A stretch of 64,000 nucleotides of DNA. Source: Mangrovimicrobium sp033283325 (GTDB taxonomy: Bacteria; Pseudomonadota; Gammaproteobacteria; Pseudomonadales; Halieaceae). A program made the position numbers and the translations under genes. The DNA lies in NCBI GenBank assembly GCA_033283325.1, contig JAWMQO010000008.1, positions 36,014 to 100,013 on the forward strand, read 5' to 3'. Below, piece by piece: positions 18,783 through 27,690 of this stretch; position 1 is the stretch's first letter; the number at the start of each line of letters is the position of its first letter. The notes below the pieces were generated by a model, which was given only the letters and a program-made list of their open reading frames with translations, had not been told where the DNA came from and did not search any database.

Positions 18783-21177
18783 TGTCAACGAAACCTCGAA
18801 TCATGTCTTCCATTATGCCGCTGGCGCGATTGCCGAAGCCGCCCATGCCTTTCAGGACGATCTGGATCTGGATGGATTTCTCCCGCTCAAGTTGCGGGTC
18901 ATTGAAGTCCGGTAACTGGCCAGTCGTATCGTTGTCGTAGTAGCGCAGGTACAGGAGCCGGACTCGCCAGCAGCAGCTATCATATTCCACCCCGGCCATA
19001 TCTTCCACGCTGGTATTGGCCTGCAGCGAGTAGTTGACCGCGCCGAACAGGCGCCAGTTCCCGCCCACTGGCAGATAGGCGGAGAAGTGGGCCTGCTCGG
19101 TATCATTCTGATTCTCGTCGACCGTGGTCACGGGCCGCCGGTAGTTGTAGCCAACATTGAAAATACGGCCATCCCCGGTGAGGTAGCTGGCGATGGTATT
19201 GGCGGAGTTCATCTGGTTGGTGTCCGGGTCCCAGACCATGCTGCCGCGCACGCTGAAGCGCTCATTGGGGAAAAAGCCCATCTCCCCCGCCAGTTCCGAG
19301 CCGCCGCCATCCAGTGGCGGCTGGTTGGCGCCGAGCCGCACTTCGCGGTCGCGGAAGTAGAAGATCTGGCCGAAGCTGACGTAGAACTCCTCGCGGCCGT
19401 CTTCCTCGTCGATCATGCGGGAGGACAGGCCCAGCGAGAGCTGGTTGGAGTCGTCGATGCGGTCGTGGCCTGAAAAGCGGGTTTCCCGGAACAGCTGGTT
19501 GTAGGTGAAGGTCAGTTCCGCGCTGTCGAAGTCGGGTTGGTCGGTCTGTTCCTCGTAGCCGCTGTATAAATAGTACAGGCGAGGCTCCAGGGTCTGCAGC
19601 ATGCCCTTGCCGGCGAAGCTGGTGGAGCGGTCGAAGTAGAGCCCGCCGTCGAGATTGAACATCGGCGCGCCGCTTTCCGGGCTCTGTTCGGTGAAGCGCC
19701 CGTGGGCGTTCAGGTCGTAGCTCACCAGGCGGTATTTTGCCGTGGGCCGGAGGAAACCGTAGCTCCACTGCATCGGCAGGCTGGCCCCCGCTTCGGAGTA
19801 GAGGCGGGTGCCGGTCACCCGGTCGTCGTCACTGTCGAAATTGGAGTACTGTACCAGCAGTATCGGGTCCAGCTCGAAAGGAGTCCCGTCCGGGCGGTAG
19901 CTCAGCGTCAGCTGCGGCAGTTTCTTGTAGTCGTTGCTGATGTCGTCCGCCAGGCTCTGGAACTGCTGAACCTCGAGGTTGGCCAGCCACTTGTCCCCGA
20001 GGTAGTCGAGGCTGCCGTACTGCAGCAGGGCGGTGCGCCGACGGGAGTCCAGCGTGGAGTTGTCCAGGTCCTTCATGTAGTTGACGTCGCTGGCCTTGCT
20101 GTAGTCGATCTGCGAGCGCAGGCGCTGGTTGAACAGGCCGTTCTGGCGTACCACCCCGAGCCAGCGATCGCTGCTGTCCTCCAGGGGATAGTCGTTTTCA
20201 TAGCGCTCGTCGTTGGCCAGGTAGGCGCCGCCGACGGCCCAGTTGCCGACCAGGGGGTGCATGTAGCGGAAGCGCCCCTCCTGACTGACCCCACGCTCCT
20301 CGATATAGCGGGGCGCGTAAAGCAGGTCGTAGTTGGGGGCCAGGTTGACGTACACCGGCACCGAGATATCCACGCCGCCCTTGGAGTCGGAACCGAACTC
20401 GGGCCACAGGAAACCGGTGCGGCGGCGGTCGTCGATGGGGAACTGCATCCAGGGAGAATAGAAAACCGGTATGTCGCCCAGTTCCAGGCGCGCCCCGTAG
20501 GCGGTGGCCAGGCCTTCCTCGGTGTCCAGTTTCAGCTTGCTGGCGTGGATCACCCAGTCGTTGTCGTCGGGCGCGCAGAAGGTAATGCGCCCTTCGTGCA
20601 CATGCAGGATGCCCTCGCTGTCACGCGAGAGGAGGTCCGCGCCGCCGCGCATATGCTGCTCGTGCAACACGAAGCGGCTGTTGGTCAGGCGGGCCTCCCC
20701 GGACTGGGATTCGATGTGGGCGGTGTCGCCCTCCAGCAGCAGGCCGGGCTCGCGCAGGACGATGTTGCCTTCCAGGTCGCCGGCGTTGTGCTCGCGGTCG
20801 AGGGTGGCGCTGTCTGCGCGCAGGCGCCGGTAGCCCTGGGTGACTTCGACGCCGCCGCTGAACTCGACCGTGTCCTCGCGCAGCTCGGAGCTGGTGGAGG
20901 TGGCGTCGATGTCGGCGGTTTCCGGCTCCTTGCTGCGATCCTCGTCGCGGAGGGGGTCGAGGTAGCGGCCGCCGCAGAGTTCGCAGCGCGGGTCGCGCAG
21001 TTCTTCGGGCACTTCCCCGGTGTTTACCCAGTCCCGGGCGTGTGAGAGGGCTTCAGCGCTGGTATCCTGTGCCTGGGCCGTCGTAGCCACGGTCGCCAGG
21101 GAGACCGCCAGGTGGACTGCCAGGTAGAGGGGCTTGGGTTGTCGTCTCACCTTTGTAGTGGCAGTGCGGCGGTTCAT
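18772..21177 (-). CDS. lptD: LPS-assembly outer membrane protein LptD
   Basis: About 801 residues from ATG 21177, with a basic N-terminus and a hydrophobic signal region ending TTAQAQ; GTG 21198 would add 7 residues. The N-terminal LptA-like beta-jellyroll (about 80-220) precedes a 26-strand barrel ending in alternating aromatic residues. Cysteines fit the disulfide scheme: two near the N-terminus (CELC), one in FCAPDDNDW and a pair near the C-terminus (DSCCWRV). It inserts LPS into the outer leaflet with LptE. First gene of the leftward operon; diverges from amgK. Confidence 0.95.
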   Translation of the reverse strand: MNRRTATTKVRRQPKPLYLAVHLAVSLATVATTAQAQDTSAEALSHARDWVNTGEVPEELRDPRCELCGGRYLDPLRDEDRSKEPETADIDATSTSSELREDTVEFSGGVEVTQGYRRLRADSATLDREHNAGDLEGNIVLREPGLLLEGDTAHIESQSGEARLTNSRFVLHEQHMRGGADLLSRDSEGILHVHEGRITFCAPDDNDWVIHASKLKLDTEEGLATAYGARLELGDIPVFYSPWMQFPIDDRRRTGFLWPEFGSDSKGGVDISVPVYVNLAPNYDLLYAPRYIEERGVSQEGRFRYMHPLVGNWAVGGAYLANDERYENDYPLEDSSDRWLGVVRQNGLFNQRLRSQIDYSKASDVNYMKDLDNSTLDSRRRTALLQYGSLDYLGDKWLANLEVQQFQSLADDISNDYKKLPQLTLSYRPDGTPFELDPILLVQYSNFDSDDDRVTGTRLYSEAGASLPMQWSYGFLRPTAKYRLVSYDLNAHGRFTEQSPESGAPMFNLDGGLYFDRSTSFAGKGMLQTLEPRLYYLYSGYEEQTDQPDFDSAELTFTYNQLFRETRFSGHDRIDDSNQLSLGLSSRMIDEEDGREEFYVSFGQIFYFRDREVRLGANQPPLDGGGSELAGEMGFFPNERFSVRGSMVWDPDTNQMNSANTIASYLTGDGRIFNVGYNYRRPVTTVDENQNDTEQAHFSAYLPVGGNWRLFGAVNYSLQANTSVEDMAGVEYDSCCWRVRLLYLRYYDNDTTGQLPDFNDPQLEREKSIQIQIVLKGMGGFGNRASGIMEDMIRGFVDSEY

Positions 21178-21212
21178 GTTCGGTCGATCAGGATTCACGA
21201 AACAAGTGGCGG

Positions 21213-21241
21213 ATTCTAAAGCATCCCCCGTCTATTGTCCG
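21213..21241 (-). promoter_or_regulatory. Putative lptD promoter
   Basis: On the minus strand CGGACA (21236-21241) and TAGAAT (21213-21218) are separated by 17 bases. Transcription would start near 21206, giving about 29 bases of leader before ATG 21177, which supports that start over GTG 21198. Confidence 0.45.
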
Positions 21242-21283
21242 GAAAAAGTGGCCCTGAATACCCAATCTGCAAAGGAGATCACC

Positions 21284-22312
21284 TTGCCGTCCAGTCCCCC
21301 CCCGGAGAAATTGCTGGCCTGGGCAAACGCCGTATTGGCCGAGCCCGGCGGCGAACTGGAGGTGGTCGCGGGTGACGCCAGTCATCGGCGCTACTTCCGC
21401 CTGCGGCTGGGCGATGCCAGCTATATCCTGGTGGATGCACCGCCCCGGACGGAGAAAAACGCCGAGTTCCTCGCGGTCCGTGCGTTGCTGGAAAAGGCGG
21501 GAATCACCGTGCCCGCACTGCTGGGCAGCGATCTCGAACAGGGCTTCCTGCTGCTCGGTGACCTCGGCGACCGGCTGTTGTTGCCGGAACTGGATGCCGG
21601 CAATGTCGGAGAGCGCTATCGCGGCGCTTTCGACATCCTCCTCAAGCTCGCGCGCCTGGCCCCGGCCAGCCCGGACTGGCCGGCCTACGACGAGGCGCTG
21701 CTGTCAGAGGAACTGAGCCGCTTCCCCGAGTGGTTTGTCGGCCGCCTGCTCGGGCAGGGCCTGGGCTCCGGCGGGGAACAGGCGTGGAATGCGCTGTGCG
21801 GGCTTCTCATCGAGAGCGCACTGGCCCAGCCGCGTGTCCTGGTTCACCGTGACTTTCACAGCCGCAACCTGATGCTACAGCCAGGTGGTGAACTGGCGGT
21901 CATCGATTTTCAGGACGCGGTGGTCGGCCCCATCACCTACGACCTCGTATCCCTGCTGCGAGATTGCTATATCCGCTGGCCAGCGGCCGATGTCGAGAGC
22001 TGGGCGTTGGAATACCGTGACCGGCTGGTGGAGGCCGGCATTGTGGAGCCACTGGACGATGGGAGCTTCATTCGCTGGTTCGACCTCATGGGCCTGCAGC
22101 GGCACCTCAAGGTTCTGGGCACTTTCGCCCGCCTCTACCTGCGCGACGACAAGACGGCCTATCTCGACGACCTGCCGCTGGTGCTTGCCTACGTCGGGGA
22201 AATCCTGGAGAAATATCGCGAGTCCATACCCGTCTTCGCCGAGTTTGCCGACGTAATCACCGCGCAACTGGGGCCGGTAATTGCCCGCCAGGCCTGGAGT
22301 GCCAACGCGTGA
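21284..22312 (+). CDS. amgK: Anomeric N-acetylmuramate/N-acetylglucosamine kinase AmgK
   Basis: A 342-residue aminoglycoside-phosphotransferase-fold kinase that phosphorylates recovered MurNAc/GlcNAc at C1 for return to UDP-MurNAc. Visible: DASHRRYFRLRLGDAS (nucleotide-binding loop), VLVHRDFHSRNLML with the catalytic Asp, and VIDFQDAVVGPITYDL with the metal Asp. The start is TTG 21284, preceded by AAAGGAG at 6 bases; upstream in-frame codons overlap the lptD start. It overlaps murU by GTGA, as in Pseudomonas. Confidence 0.92.
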   Translation: MPSSPPPEKLLAWANAVLAEPGGELEVVAGDASHRRYFRLRLGDASYILVDAPPRTEKNAEFLAVRALLEKAGITVPALLGSDLEQGFLLLGDLGDRLLLPELDAGNVGERYRGAFDILLKLARLAPASPDWPAYDEALLSEELSRFPEWFVGRLLGQGLGSGGEQAWNALCGLLIESALAQPRVLVHRDFHSRNLMLQPGGELAVIDFQDAVVGPITYDLVSLLRDCYIRWPAADVESWALEYRDRLVEAGIVEPLDDGSFIRWFDLMGLQRHLKVLGTFARLYLRDDKTAYLDDLPLVLAYVGEILEKYRESIPVFAEFADVITAQLGPVIARQAWSANA

Positions 22313-23004
22313 AAGCCATGATTCTCGCCGCCGGTTTCGGCGAGCGTATGCGGCCACTGACGGAAGTGACGCCGAAACCGCTCCTCCGCGCGGGCGGCAT
22401 ACCGCTGATGGAACACCATGTCCGTGCCCTGGCGGGTGCGGGGATACGCCAGCTGGTGGTCAATGTTTCCCACCTTGGCGAGCAGATCGTCGACTATTTT
22501 GGCAGCGGGGAACGTTGGGGGGTGGAGATCAGCTATTCCCCGGAGGACACTCCCCTGGAAACCGCCGGGGGTGTCCGCGAGGCCTTGCACCTGCTGGGCA
22601 ATGAAGCCTTTCTGGTGGTAAACGGCGATGTCTGGTGTGACTACCCCTTCGAGCGCCTGCTGGCGCTGGAATTACAGCCCTGGGAGACAGCCCGCCTGAT
22701 AATGGTGGACAACCCTCCGCAGCATCCCGACGGTGATTTCCTCCTCGACACCGAAGGTCGCCTGCACCAGCGAGGACCCGGGGGAAAGGGCTATACCTAT
22801 GCGGGTATCGCGCTGTTCAGGCCGGGATTCTTCGCCGGCATCGAGCGCGGCAGGCTGGCGCTCCGGCCGCTTCTGGATGCGGCTATTGTGCGCGGTGCTC
22901 TCGGGGGAGAGTACTATGCCGGGCTGTGGGAGGATGTGGGCACACCGCAGCGGCTCGCAGACCTCGATGCAAGGTTGCGCTCAGCCTCCGAACAGCGCGA
23001 TTAG
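22309..23004 (+). CDS. murU: N-acetylmuramate-1-phosphate uridylyltransferase MurU
   Basis: A 231-residue nucleotidyltransferase. MKAMILAAGFGERMRPLT (start GTG) contains the nucleotide loop GxGxRxxPLT with Lys in TPKPLL, and VNGDVWCD holds the metal-binding Asp. It makes UDP-MurNAc from MurNAc-1-P supplied by AmgK, bypassing the fosfomycin-sensitive route. It overlaps amgK by GTGA. Its last 24 bases overlap the 3' end of the convergent coiled-coil gene. Confidence 0.92.
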   Translation: MKAMILAAGFGERMRPLTEVTPKPLLRAGGIPLMEHHVRALAGAGIRQLVVNVSHLGEQIVDYFGSGERWGVEISYSPEDTPLETAGGVREALHLLGNEAFLVVNGDVWCDYPFERLLALELQPWETARLIMVDNPPQHPDGDFLLDTEGRLHQRGPGGKGYTYAGIALFRPGFFAGIERGRLALRPLLDAAIVRGALGGEYYAGLWEDVGTPQRLADLDARLRSASEQRD

Positions 23005-23412
23005 CTGGGGAAGTGTGGTACTGGCGATTATGACGCCGAGCATCCAGTACACGAGGCGGAATTTGCCATCAATTTCGGTGAGCTTGTTTTCGACGCTCGA
23101 GAGCCGGGCATCTATGCCCGTAAATTTGCCCTCGATTCCTGTAAATCTGGCCTCAATGTCAGCAAATCTACCCTCAAATTTGGCTTCAAGCCTGGCTTCG
23201 AGCCTGGCTTCAAGGCGTAACAATTTTTGATCAATCTTGTGCTCAAGGGCCTCAAGCCGGCTATCGAGGTAATCCCTCGTGACCAGTTGACCAACATTGT
23301 GTACGAATGCTTCGGCCATCAGTTCCGCCTGAACCTCAGCTTGCGCTTCAGGTACGCCCGCAGCTTTTAACCTGCGGGCGTATTGCAGTGTGTCGAACGC
23401 GATTGCTGCCAT
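22981..23412 (-). CDS. Coiled-coil membrane protein, DUF1640/CCDC90-like
   Basis: A 143-residue protein. Residues about 1-45 are an amphipathic head (AAIAFDTLQYARRLKAAGV), 50-115 a coiled coil built from 7-residue units (EARLEARLEAKFEGRF, then ARFTGIEGKFTGIDARL), and 119-138 a single C-terminal membrane segment. This matches the DUF1640 family, related to the mitochondrial MCUR1/CCDC90 proteins. The role in bacteria is unknown. It converges on murU with a 24-base overlap. Confidence 0.7.
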   Translation of the reverse strand: MAAIAFDTLQYARRLKAAGVPEAQAEVQAELMAEAFVHNVGQLVTRDYLDSRLEALEHKIDQKLLRLEARLEARLEAKFEGRFADIEARFTGIEGKFTGIDARLSSVENKLTEIDGKFRLVYWMLGVIIASTTLPQLIALFGG

Positions 23413-23499
23413 TGAATTGCCTCCAGCACGGCAGTATCGCTAACTCAGCTATCAGTATACACATCACTTCCGGACTCCTTCACATCATTTCCGATCAGC

Positions 23500-23528
23500 T
23501 CGTCACACCGGAAGCGAAGGGTTAGAAT
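23500..23528 (+). promoter_or_regulatory. Possible rpe promoter
   Basis: TCGTCA (23500-23505) and TAGAAT (23523-23528) are spaced by 17 bases. A 13-base near repeat beginning GTAGAGCC occurs twice between this site and rpe. Supported only by box similarity. Confidence 0.3.
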
Positions 23529-23603
23529 TGCGCCTGCACGCCCCGTAGAGCCCGAACCAGCAGCGCTAAAACCAGTAGAGCCTGAAACATTGGAGCCCCC
23601 AAC

Positions 23604-24275
<672 letters not shown>

Positions 24276-24301
24276 GAGCCTGGCCACTGGGGGCAGGTCG
24301 G

Positions 24302-24361
24302 GATCGCTCGCGGAGCGAGCTCCTGCAGGGTTCGTGTGGGAGCCCGGTCCCCGGGGCGATC
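24302..24361. repeat. Pair of inverted REP-like palindromes
   Basis: Two related units face each other: GATCGCTCGCGGAGCGAGCT onward (24302-24329) and its inverted relative ending GGGGCGATC (24335-24361). Each has a GC palindrome flanked by GATCG and TCCxxxCA-like ends, as in Pseudomonas REP elements. Similar units lie at 30680-30814. Confidence 0.65.
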
Positions 24362-24369
24362 GGCCCCGT

Positions 24370-24397
24370 TTGCCATCCGAATGCCGCTATGTACAAT
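24370..24397 (+). promoter_or_regulatory. trp operon promoter
   Basis: TTGCCA (24370-24375) and TACAAT (24392-24397) with a 16-base spacer. The start of transcription would be near 24404, about 20 bases ahead of the leader peptide. Confidence 0.6.
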
Positions 24398-24424
24398 AGA
24401 CCCTCCTTCAACCCGGAGACCGCT

Positions 24425-24493
24425 GTGAAAACAGCCCTGCGTAATGGCATCGACCTCCTGTCGATGCGCGAAGTAACCTGCTGGCGATGGTAG
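24425..24493 (+). CDS. trpL: trp operon leader peptide
   Basis: A 22-codon frame starting at GTG 24425, with GGAGA five bases upstream, and stopping at TAG 24491. The peptide begins MKTALRNGIDLL and ends TCWRW: two Trp codons in the last three sense codons. It lies between a good promoter and trpE, 64 bases before the trpE ATG. This is the layout of a ribosome-sensing trp attenuator: low charged tRNA-Trp would stall the ribosome at 24482-24490. Too short to have been called by length alone. Confidence 0.75.
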   Translation: MKTALRNGIDLLSMREVTCWRW

Positions 24494-24496
24494 CCA

Positions 24497-24556
24497 GGGC
24501 CTCGTTACGCACCCATTACGCACCTGATTCAGCAAAACCGATCTCCGAGGAAGCCC
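24497..24556 (+). promoter_or_regulatory. Predicted structure sequestering the trpE ribosome binding site
   Basis: GGGCCTCG (24497-24504), just after the leader stop, can pair with CGAGGAAGCCC (24546-24556) as two 4-bp blocks with a GAA bulge. The right arm contains the trpE Shine-Dalgarno (GAGGAAG). A ribosome stalled on the leader Trp codons would cover the left arm and expose the site. A 9-base direct repeat, TTACGCACC (24505-24513 and 24516-24524), lies in the loop. No T-run follows, so control of translation is likelier than termination. Confidence 0.5.
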
Positions 24557-24557
24557 C

Positions 24558-26039
24558 ATGAATCCGCAGGACTTTGCCGCCCTGGCGGCGCAGGATTACA
24601 ACCGCATACCGGTCAGCCTTGAAGTGCTGGCTGATCTGGAAACCCCCATCAGTGCCTATCGCAAGCTCGCGGAAGGCCCCTACTCCTATCTCTTCGAGTC
24701 CGTGCAGGGCGGTGAGAAATGGGGCCGTTACTCCATTATCGGCCTGCCCTGCAGCAGCCTGATCAAGGTCTTTGGCCATCGCGTCGACAGCTACCGTGAC
24801 GGCGAACTGACCGCCAGCATCGAGGTGGAGGACCCCCTGGCCCATGTCGAGGCGCTGCAGGCGGAATTCCGCACTGCCCCGCGGGAGGACCTGCCGGTGT
24901 TCCACGGCGGCCTGGTCGGCTATTTCGCCTACGACACGGTGCGCTATGTGGAGCCGCGACTGGCGGCCAGCACGCCGCCGGATGAACTGGGCAACCCCGA
25001 CATTCTCCTGATGCTCTCCGAGGAGGTGCTGGTCTTCGACAACCTCGCCGGTACGATCCGCCTTATCGTCAATGCCGATCCCAGCGAAGCGGATGCCCTG
25101 GAAAAAGCCCGGGCCCGCCTGCAGGCGCTAGCCGCCAAACTGCGCGAGCCGATGCCGCCCCTGCCCGAGATCGACCTGACGGCATCCGACAGCGCGGAAC
25201 TCGAGCAGGCCGCCAGCTCCCACTTCACCGAAGCGGCCTACCACGAGGCGGTCAATAAGGTGAAAGAGTATGTGCTGGCGGGGGACATCATGCAGGTGGT
25301 GCCCTCCCAGCGCCTCAGCGTTCCTTTCACGGCCCCGCCGCTGAATCTCTACCGGGCGCTGCGCAATCTCAATCCATCGCCCTATATGTATTTCCTCGAT
25401 CTGGAGGATTTCCATATCGTCGGCTCCTCCCCCGAAATCCTCGCCCGCCTGGAAAAAGGCCTGGTGACGGTGCGGCCCATCGCCGGCACCCGGCGCCGTG
25501 GTTACAGCGAGGAAGAGGACCAGGCGCTGGAAGCGGAACTGCTCGCCGACCCCAAGGAAATCGCCGAGCACCTGATGCTCATTGACCTGGGGCGCAACGA
25601 TGTGGGGCGGATAGCCGAGACCGGTACGGTGGAACTGAGCGACAAGATGGTGGTCGAGCGCTATTCCCACGTGATGCATATCGTCTCCAATGTCAGCGGA
25701 ACGCTGAAAGCCGGCAAGTCCGCCATCGACGTACTGCGGGCGACCTTGCCGGCGGGCACCCTGAGCGGCGCGCCGAAAATACGTGCCATGGAAATCATCG
25801 ATGAACTGGAGCCGGTCAAGCGCGGTGTCTACGGCGGCGCCGTGGGCTACCTCTCCTGGGCCGGTGACATGGATACCGCGATCGCCATCCGCACCGCCGT
25901 TATCAAGGACGGCAAGCTCTATGTCCAGGCAGGCGGTGGCGTGGTCGCCGATTCGGTGCCGCGGCTGGAGTGGAAGGAAACCCACAACAAGGCCCGGGCC
26001 ATGTTCCGCGCGGCCGCGATGGCGAAAGGGGAGGGCTGA
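24558..26039 (+). CDS. trpE: Anthranilate synthase component I
   Basis: A 493-residue chorismate-using enzyme that makes anthranilate with ammonia from TrpG. The N-terminal Trp-binding region includes PYSYLFESVQGGEKWGRYS (the LLES-type feedback motif, here LFES), and the C-terminal catalytic part has GSSPEILARLE, RPIAGTRRRG and LPAGTLSGAPKIRAMEII. First structural gene of the trp operon; ribosome site GAGGAAG lies inside the predicted leader structure. Confidence 0.96.
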   Translation: MNPQDFAALAAQDYNRIPVSLEVLADLETPISAYRKLAEGPYSYLFESVQGGEKWGRYSIIGLPCSSLIKVFGHRVDSYRDGELTASIEVEDPLAHVEALQAEFRTAPREDLPVFHGGLVGYFAYDTVRYVEPRLAASTPPDELGNPDILLMLSEEVLVFDNLAGTIRLIVNADPSEADALEKARARLQALAAKLREPMPPLPEIDLTASDSAELEQAASSHFTEAAYHEAVNKVKEYVLAGDIMQVVPSQRLSVPFTAPPLNLYRALRNLNPSPYMYFLDLEDFHIVGSSPEILARLEKGLVTVRPIAGTRRRGYSEEEDQALEAELLADPKEIAEHLMLIDLGRNDVGRIAETGTVELSDKMVVERYSHVMHIVSNVSGTLKAGKSAIDVLRATLPAGTLSGAPKIRAMEIIDELEPVKRGVYGGAVGYLSWAGDMDTAIAIRTAVIKDGKLYVQAGGGVVADSVPRLEWKETHNKARAMFRAAAMAKGEG

Positions 26040-26042
26040 AGC

Positions 26043-26621
26043 ATGTTGCTGATGATCGACAACTACGACTCCTTTACCTATAACGTGGTGCAGTACCTGG
26101 GTGAACTGGGTGCAGATGTTCACGTGGTCCGCAACGACGAAATCACGGTGGATGATATTGCCGGGCTCAAGCCGGAACGCATCGTGATATCCCCCGGGCC
26201 CTGTACCCCCAACGAGGCCGGCATTTCAATGGCGGTGATTCGCGAGTACGCCGGCAAGCTGCCGATCCTCGGCATCTGCCTCGGCCACCAGAGTATCGGC
26301 CAGGTCTTCGGTGGTGAGGTGGTGCGGGCCCGGCAGGTGATGCACGGCAAGACCTCGCCAGTTCATCACAAAGGGGAGGGCGTATTCCGCGGTTTGAGTG
26401 AGCCCTTCGAAGCTACCCGGTACCACAGCCTGGTGGTGGCCCGGGACAGCCTGCCGGACTGCCTGGAAATCACGGCCTGGACCGAGACCGAAGACGGCGA
26501 GGTGGACGAGATAATGGGTCTGCGCCACCGGGAACTGGCGGTGGAAGGTGTGCAATTCCACCCCGAATCGATCCTCACTGCCCACGGGCATGACCTGCTG
26601 CGCAACTTTCTCGAGAACTGA
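26043..26621 (+). CDS. trpG: Anthranilate synthase glutamine amidotransferase component
   Basis: A 192-residue class I glutamine amidotransferase. LLMIDNYDSFTYNVVQYL opens the protein, GICLGHQSIGQ contains the nucleophilic Cys, and GVQFHPESILT holds the catalytic His and Glu. It supplies ammonia to TrpE and, in related bacteria, also to PabB. Starts 3 bases after trpE. Confidence 0.95.
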   Translation: MLLMIDNYDSFTYNVVQYLGELGADVHVVRNDEITVDDIAGLKPERIVISPGPCTPNEAGISMAVIREYAGKLPILGICLGHQSIGQVFGGEVVRARQVMHGKTSPVHHKGEGVFRGLSEPFEATRYHSLVVARDSLPDCLEITAWTETEDGEVDEIMGLRHRELAVEGVQFHPESILTAHGHDLLRNFLEN

Positions 26622-26640
26622 ACAAAAGGGGCTGAGGAAA

Positions 26641-27690
26641 ATGGATATTCAACAGGCAATCAAATTGCTGGTGGAAAGCCGCAGCCTGCAGCGGGAAGAA
26701 ATGGCGGCGGTCATGCGCCAGGTGATGTCCGGCGATGCGACCGACGCCCAGATCGGAGGCTTGCTGATCGCCCTGCGGATGCGTGGCGAGACAATCGACG
26801 AAATCGCCGGCGCCGCGCAGGTGATGCGCGAACTGGCGACTCCGGTCACTGTCGACTGCCCGCATCTGGTGGACCTGGTCGGTACCGGCGGTGATGGCGC
26901 CAACCTGTTCAACGTCTCGACGGGCTCATCCTTCGTGGTGGCGGCCGCCGGCGCCCATGTGGCCAAGCACGGCAATCGCGGGGTTTCCAGTTCCAGCGGC
27001 AGTTCGGACGTACTGGAAACCCTCGGCATGCCCCTGGACCTCGACCCAGGCCAGGTCGCCCGCGCTATCGAGCAGGTGGGGGTGGGTTTCATGTTCGCTC
27101 CCATGCACCACAGCGCCATGCGCTATGCGGTGGGCCCGCGGCGCGAGCTGGGCCTGCGCACCCTGTTCAATGTCCTCGGACCGCTGACCAATCCCGCAGG
27201 CGTCAGGCGGCAGGTGGTTGGCGTCTACGATGCCGCCCTGTGCCAGCCGCTCGGCGAAGTGCTGGGTCTGTTGGGCGCGGAGCATGCGATGGTCGTCCAC
27301 GCCGAGGACGGCCTCGACGAGATTTCCCTGGCCGCTCCCACCCGGGTGGCCGAGTGGCGCGAGGGCAAGCTCGAACTCTACTCGATTGCGCCCGGGGATT
27401 TCGGCATCGAGCAGGAAGACCTGTCCGGGCTCTCGGTTGCCGATTCAAAGGCCTCGGCACAGCTGATCCGCGCCGCCCTGGAAGGCAGCGATGAGCCTGC
27501 GGCGAAGAAGGCGGGCAAAATGCTGGCACTGAATGCAGGCGCAACCATCTACGTGGCAGGTGTGACCGCATCGATAGCCCAGGGGGTGGCGATGGCGGAG
27601 GACCTCCTGGCCACCGGGCAGGCTGGTGAAAAGCTCAATGAGTTCATCACCTTTACCCGTGCCATGCGCGGTGAGGCGGGCGAGAAATGA
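26641..27690 (+). CDS. trpD: Anthranilate phosphoribosyltransferase
   Basis: A 349-residue enzyme joining anthranilate to PRPP. DLVGTGGDGANLFNVST (PRPP loop), KHGNRGVSSSSGSSDVLE and the C-terminal TRVAEWREGK are typical. ATG 26641 follows GAGGAAA; the frame is open upstream but that part overlaps trpG. Starts 19 bases after trpG. Confidence 0.95.
   Translation: MDIQQAIKLLVESRSLQREEMAAVMRQVMSGDATDAQIGGLLIALRMRGETIDEIAGAAQVMRELATPVTVDCPHLVDLVGTGGDGANLFNVSTGSSFVVAAAGAHVAKHGNRGVSSSSGSSDVLETLGMPLDLDPGQVARAIEQVGVGFMFAPMHHSAMRYAVGPRRELGLRTLFNVLGPLTNPAGVRRQVVGVYDAALCQPLGEVLGLLGAEHAMVVHAEDGLDEISLAAPTRVAEWREGKLELYSIAPGDFGIEQEDLSGLSVADSKASAQLIRAALEGSDEPAAKKAGKMLALNAGATIYVAGVTASIAQGVAMAEDLLATGQAGEKLNEFITFTRAMRGEAGEK

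Noticed and set aside
19702..21045. A 447-codon plus-strand frame opposite lptD
   Set aside because: It is the GC-driven mirror of lptD: composition is Val/Gly/Ala-rich without domain motifs, and the minus strand encodes an unmistakable LptD.
22981..23412. Repeats in the coiled-coil gene considered as a CRISPR-like array
   Set aside because: The repeats are 21-base coding units of a heptad coiled coil, in frame and without spacers.
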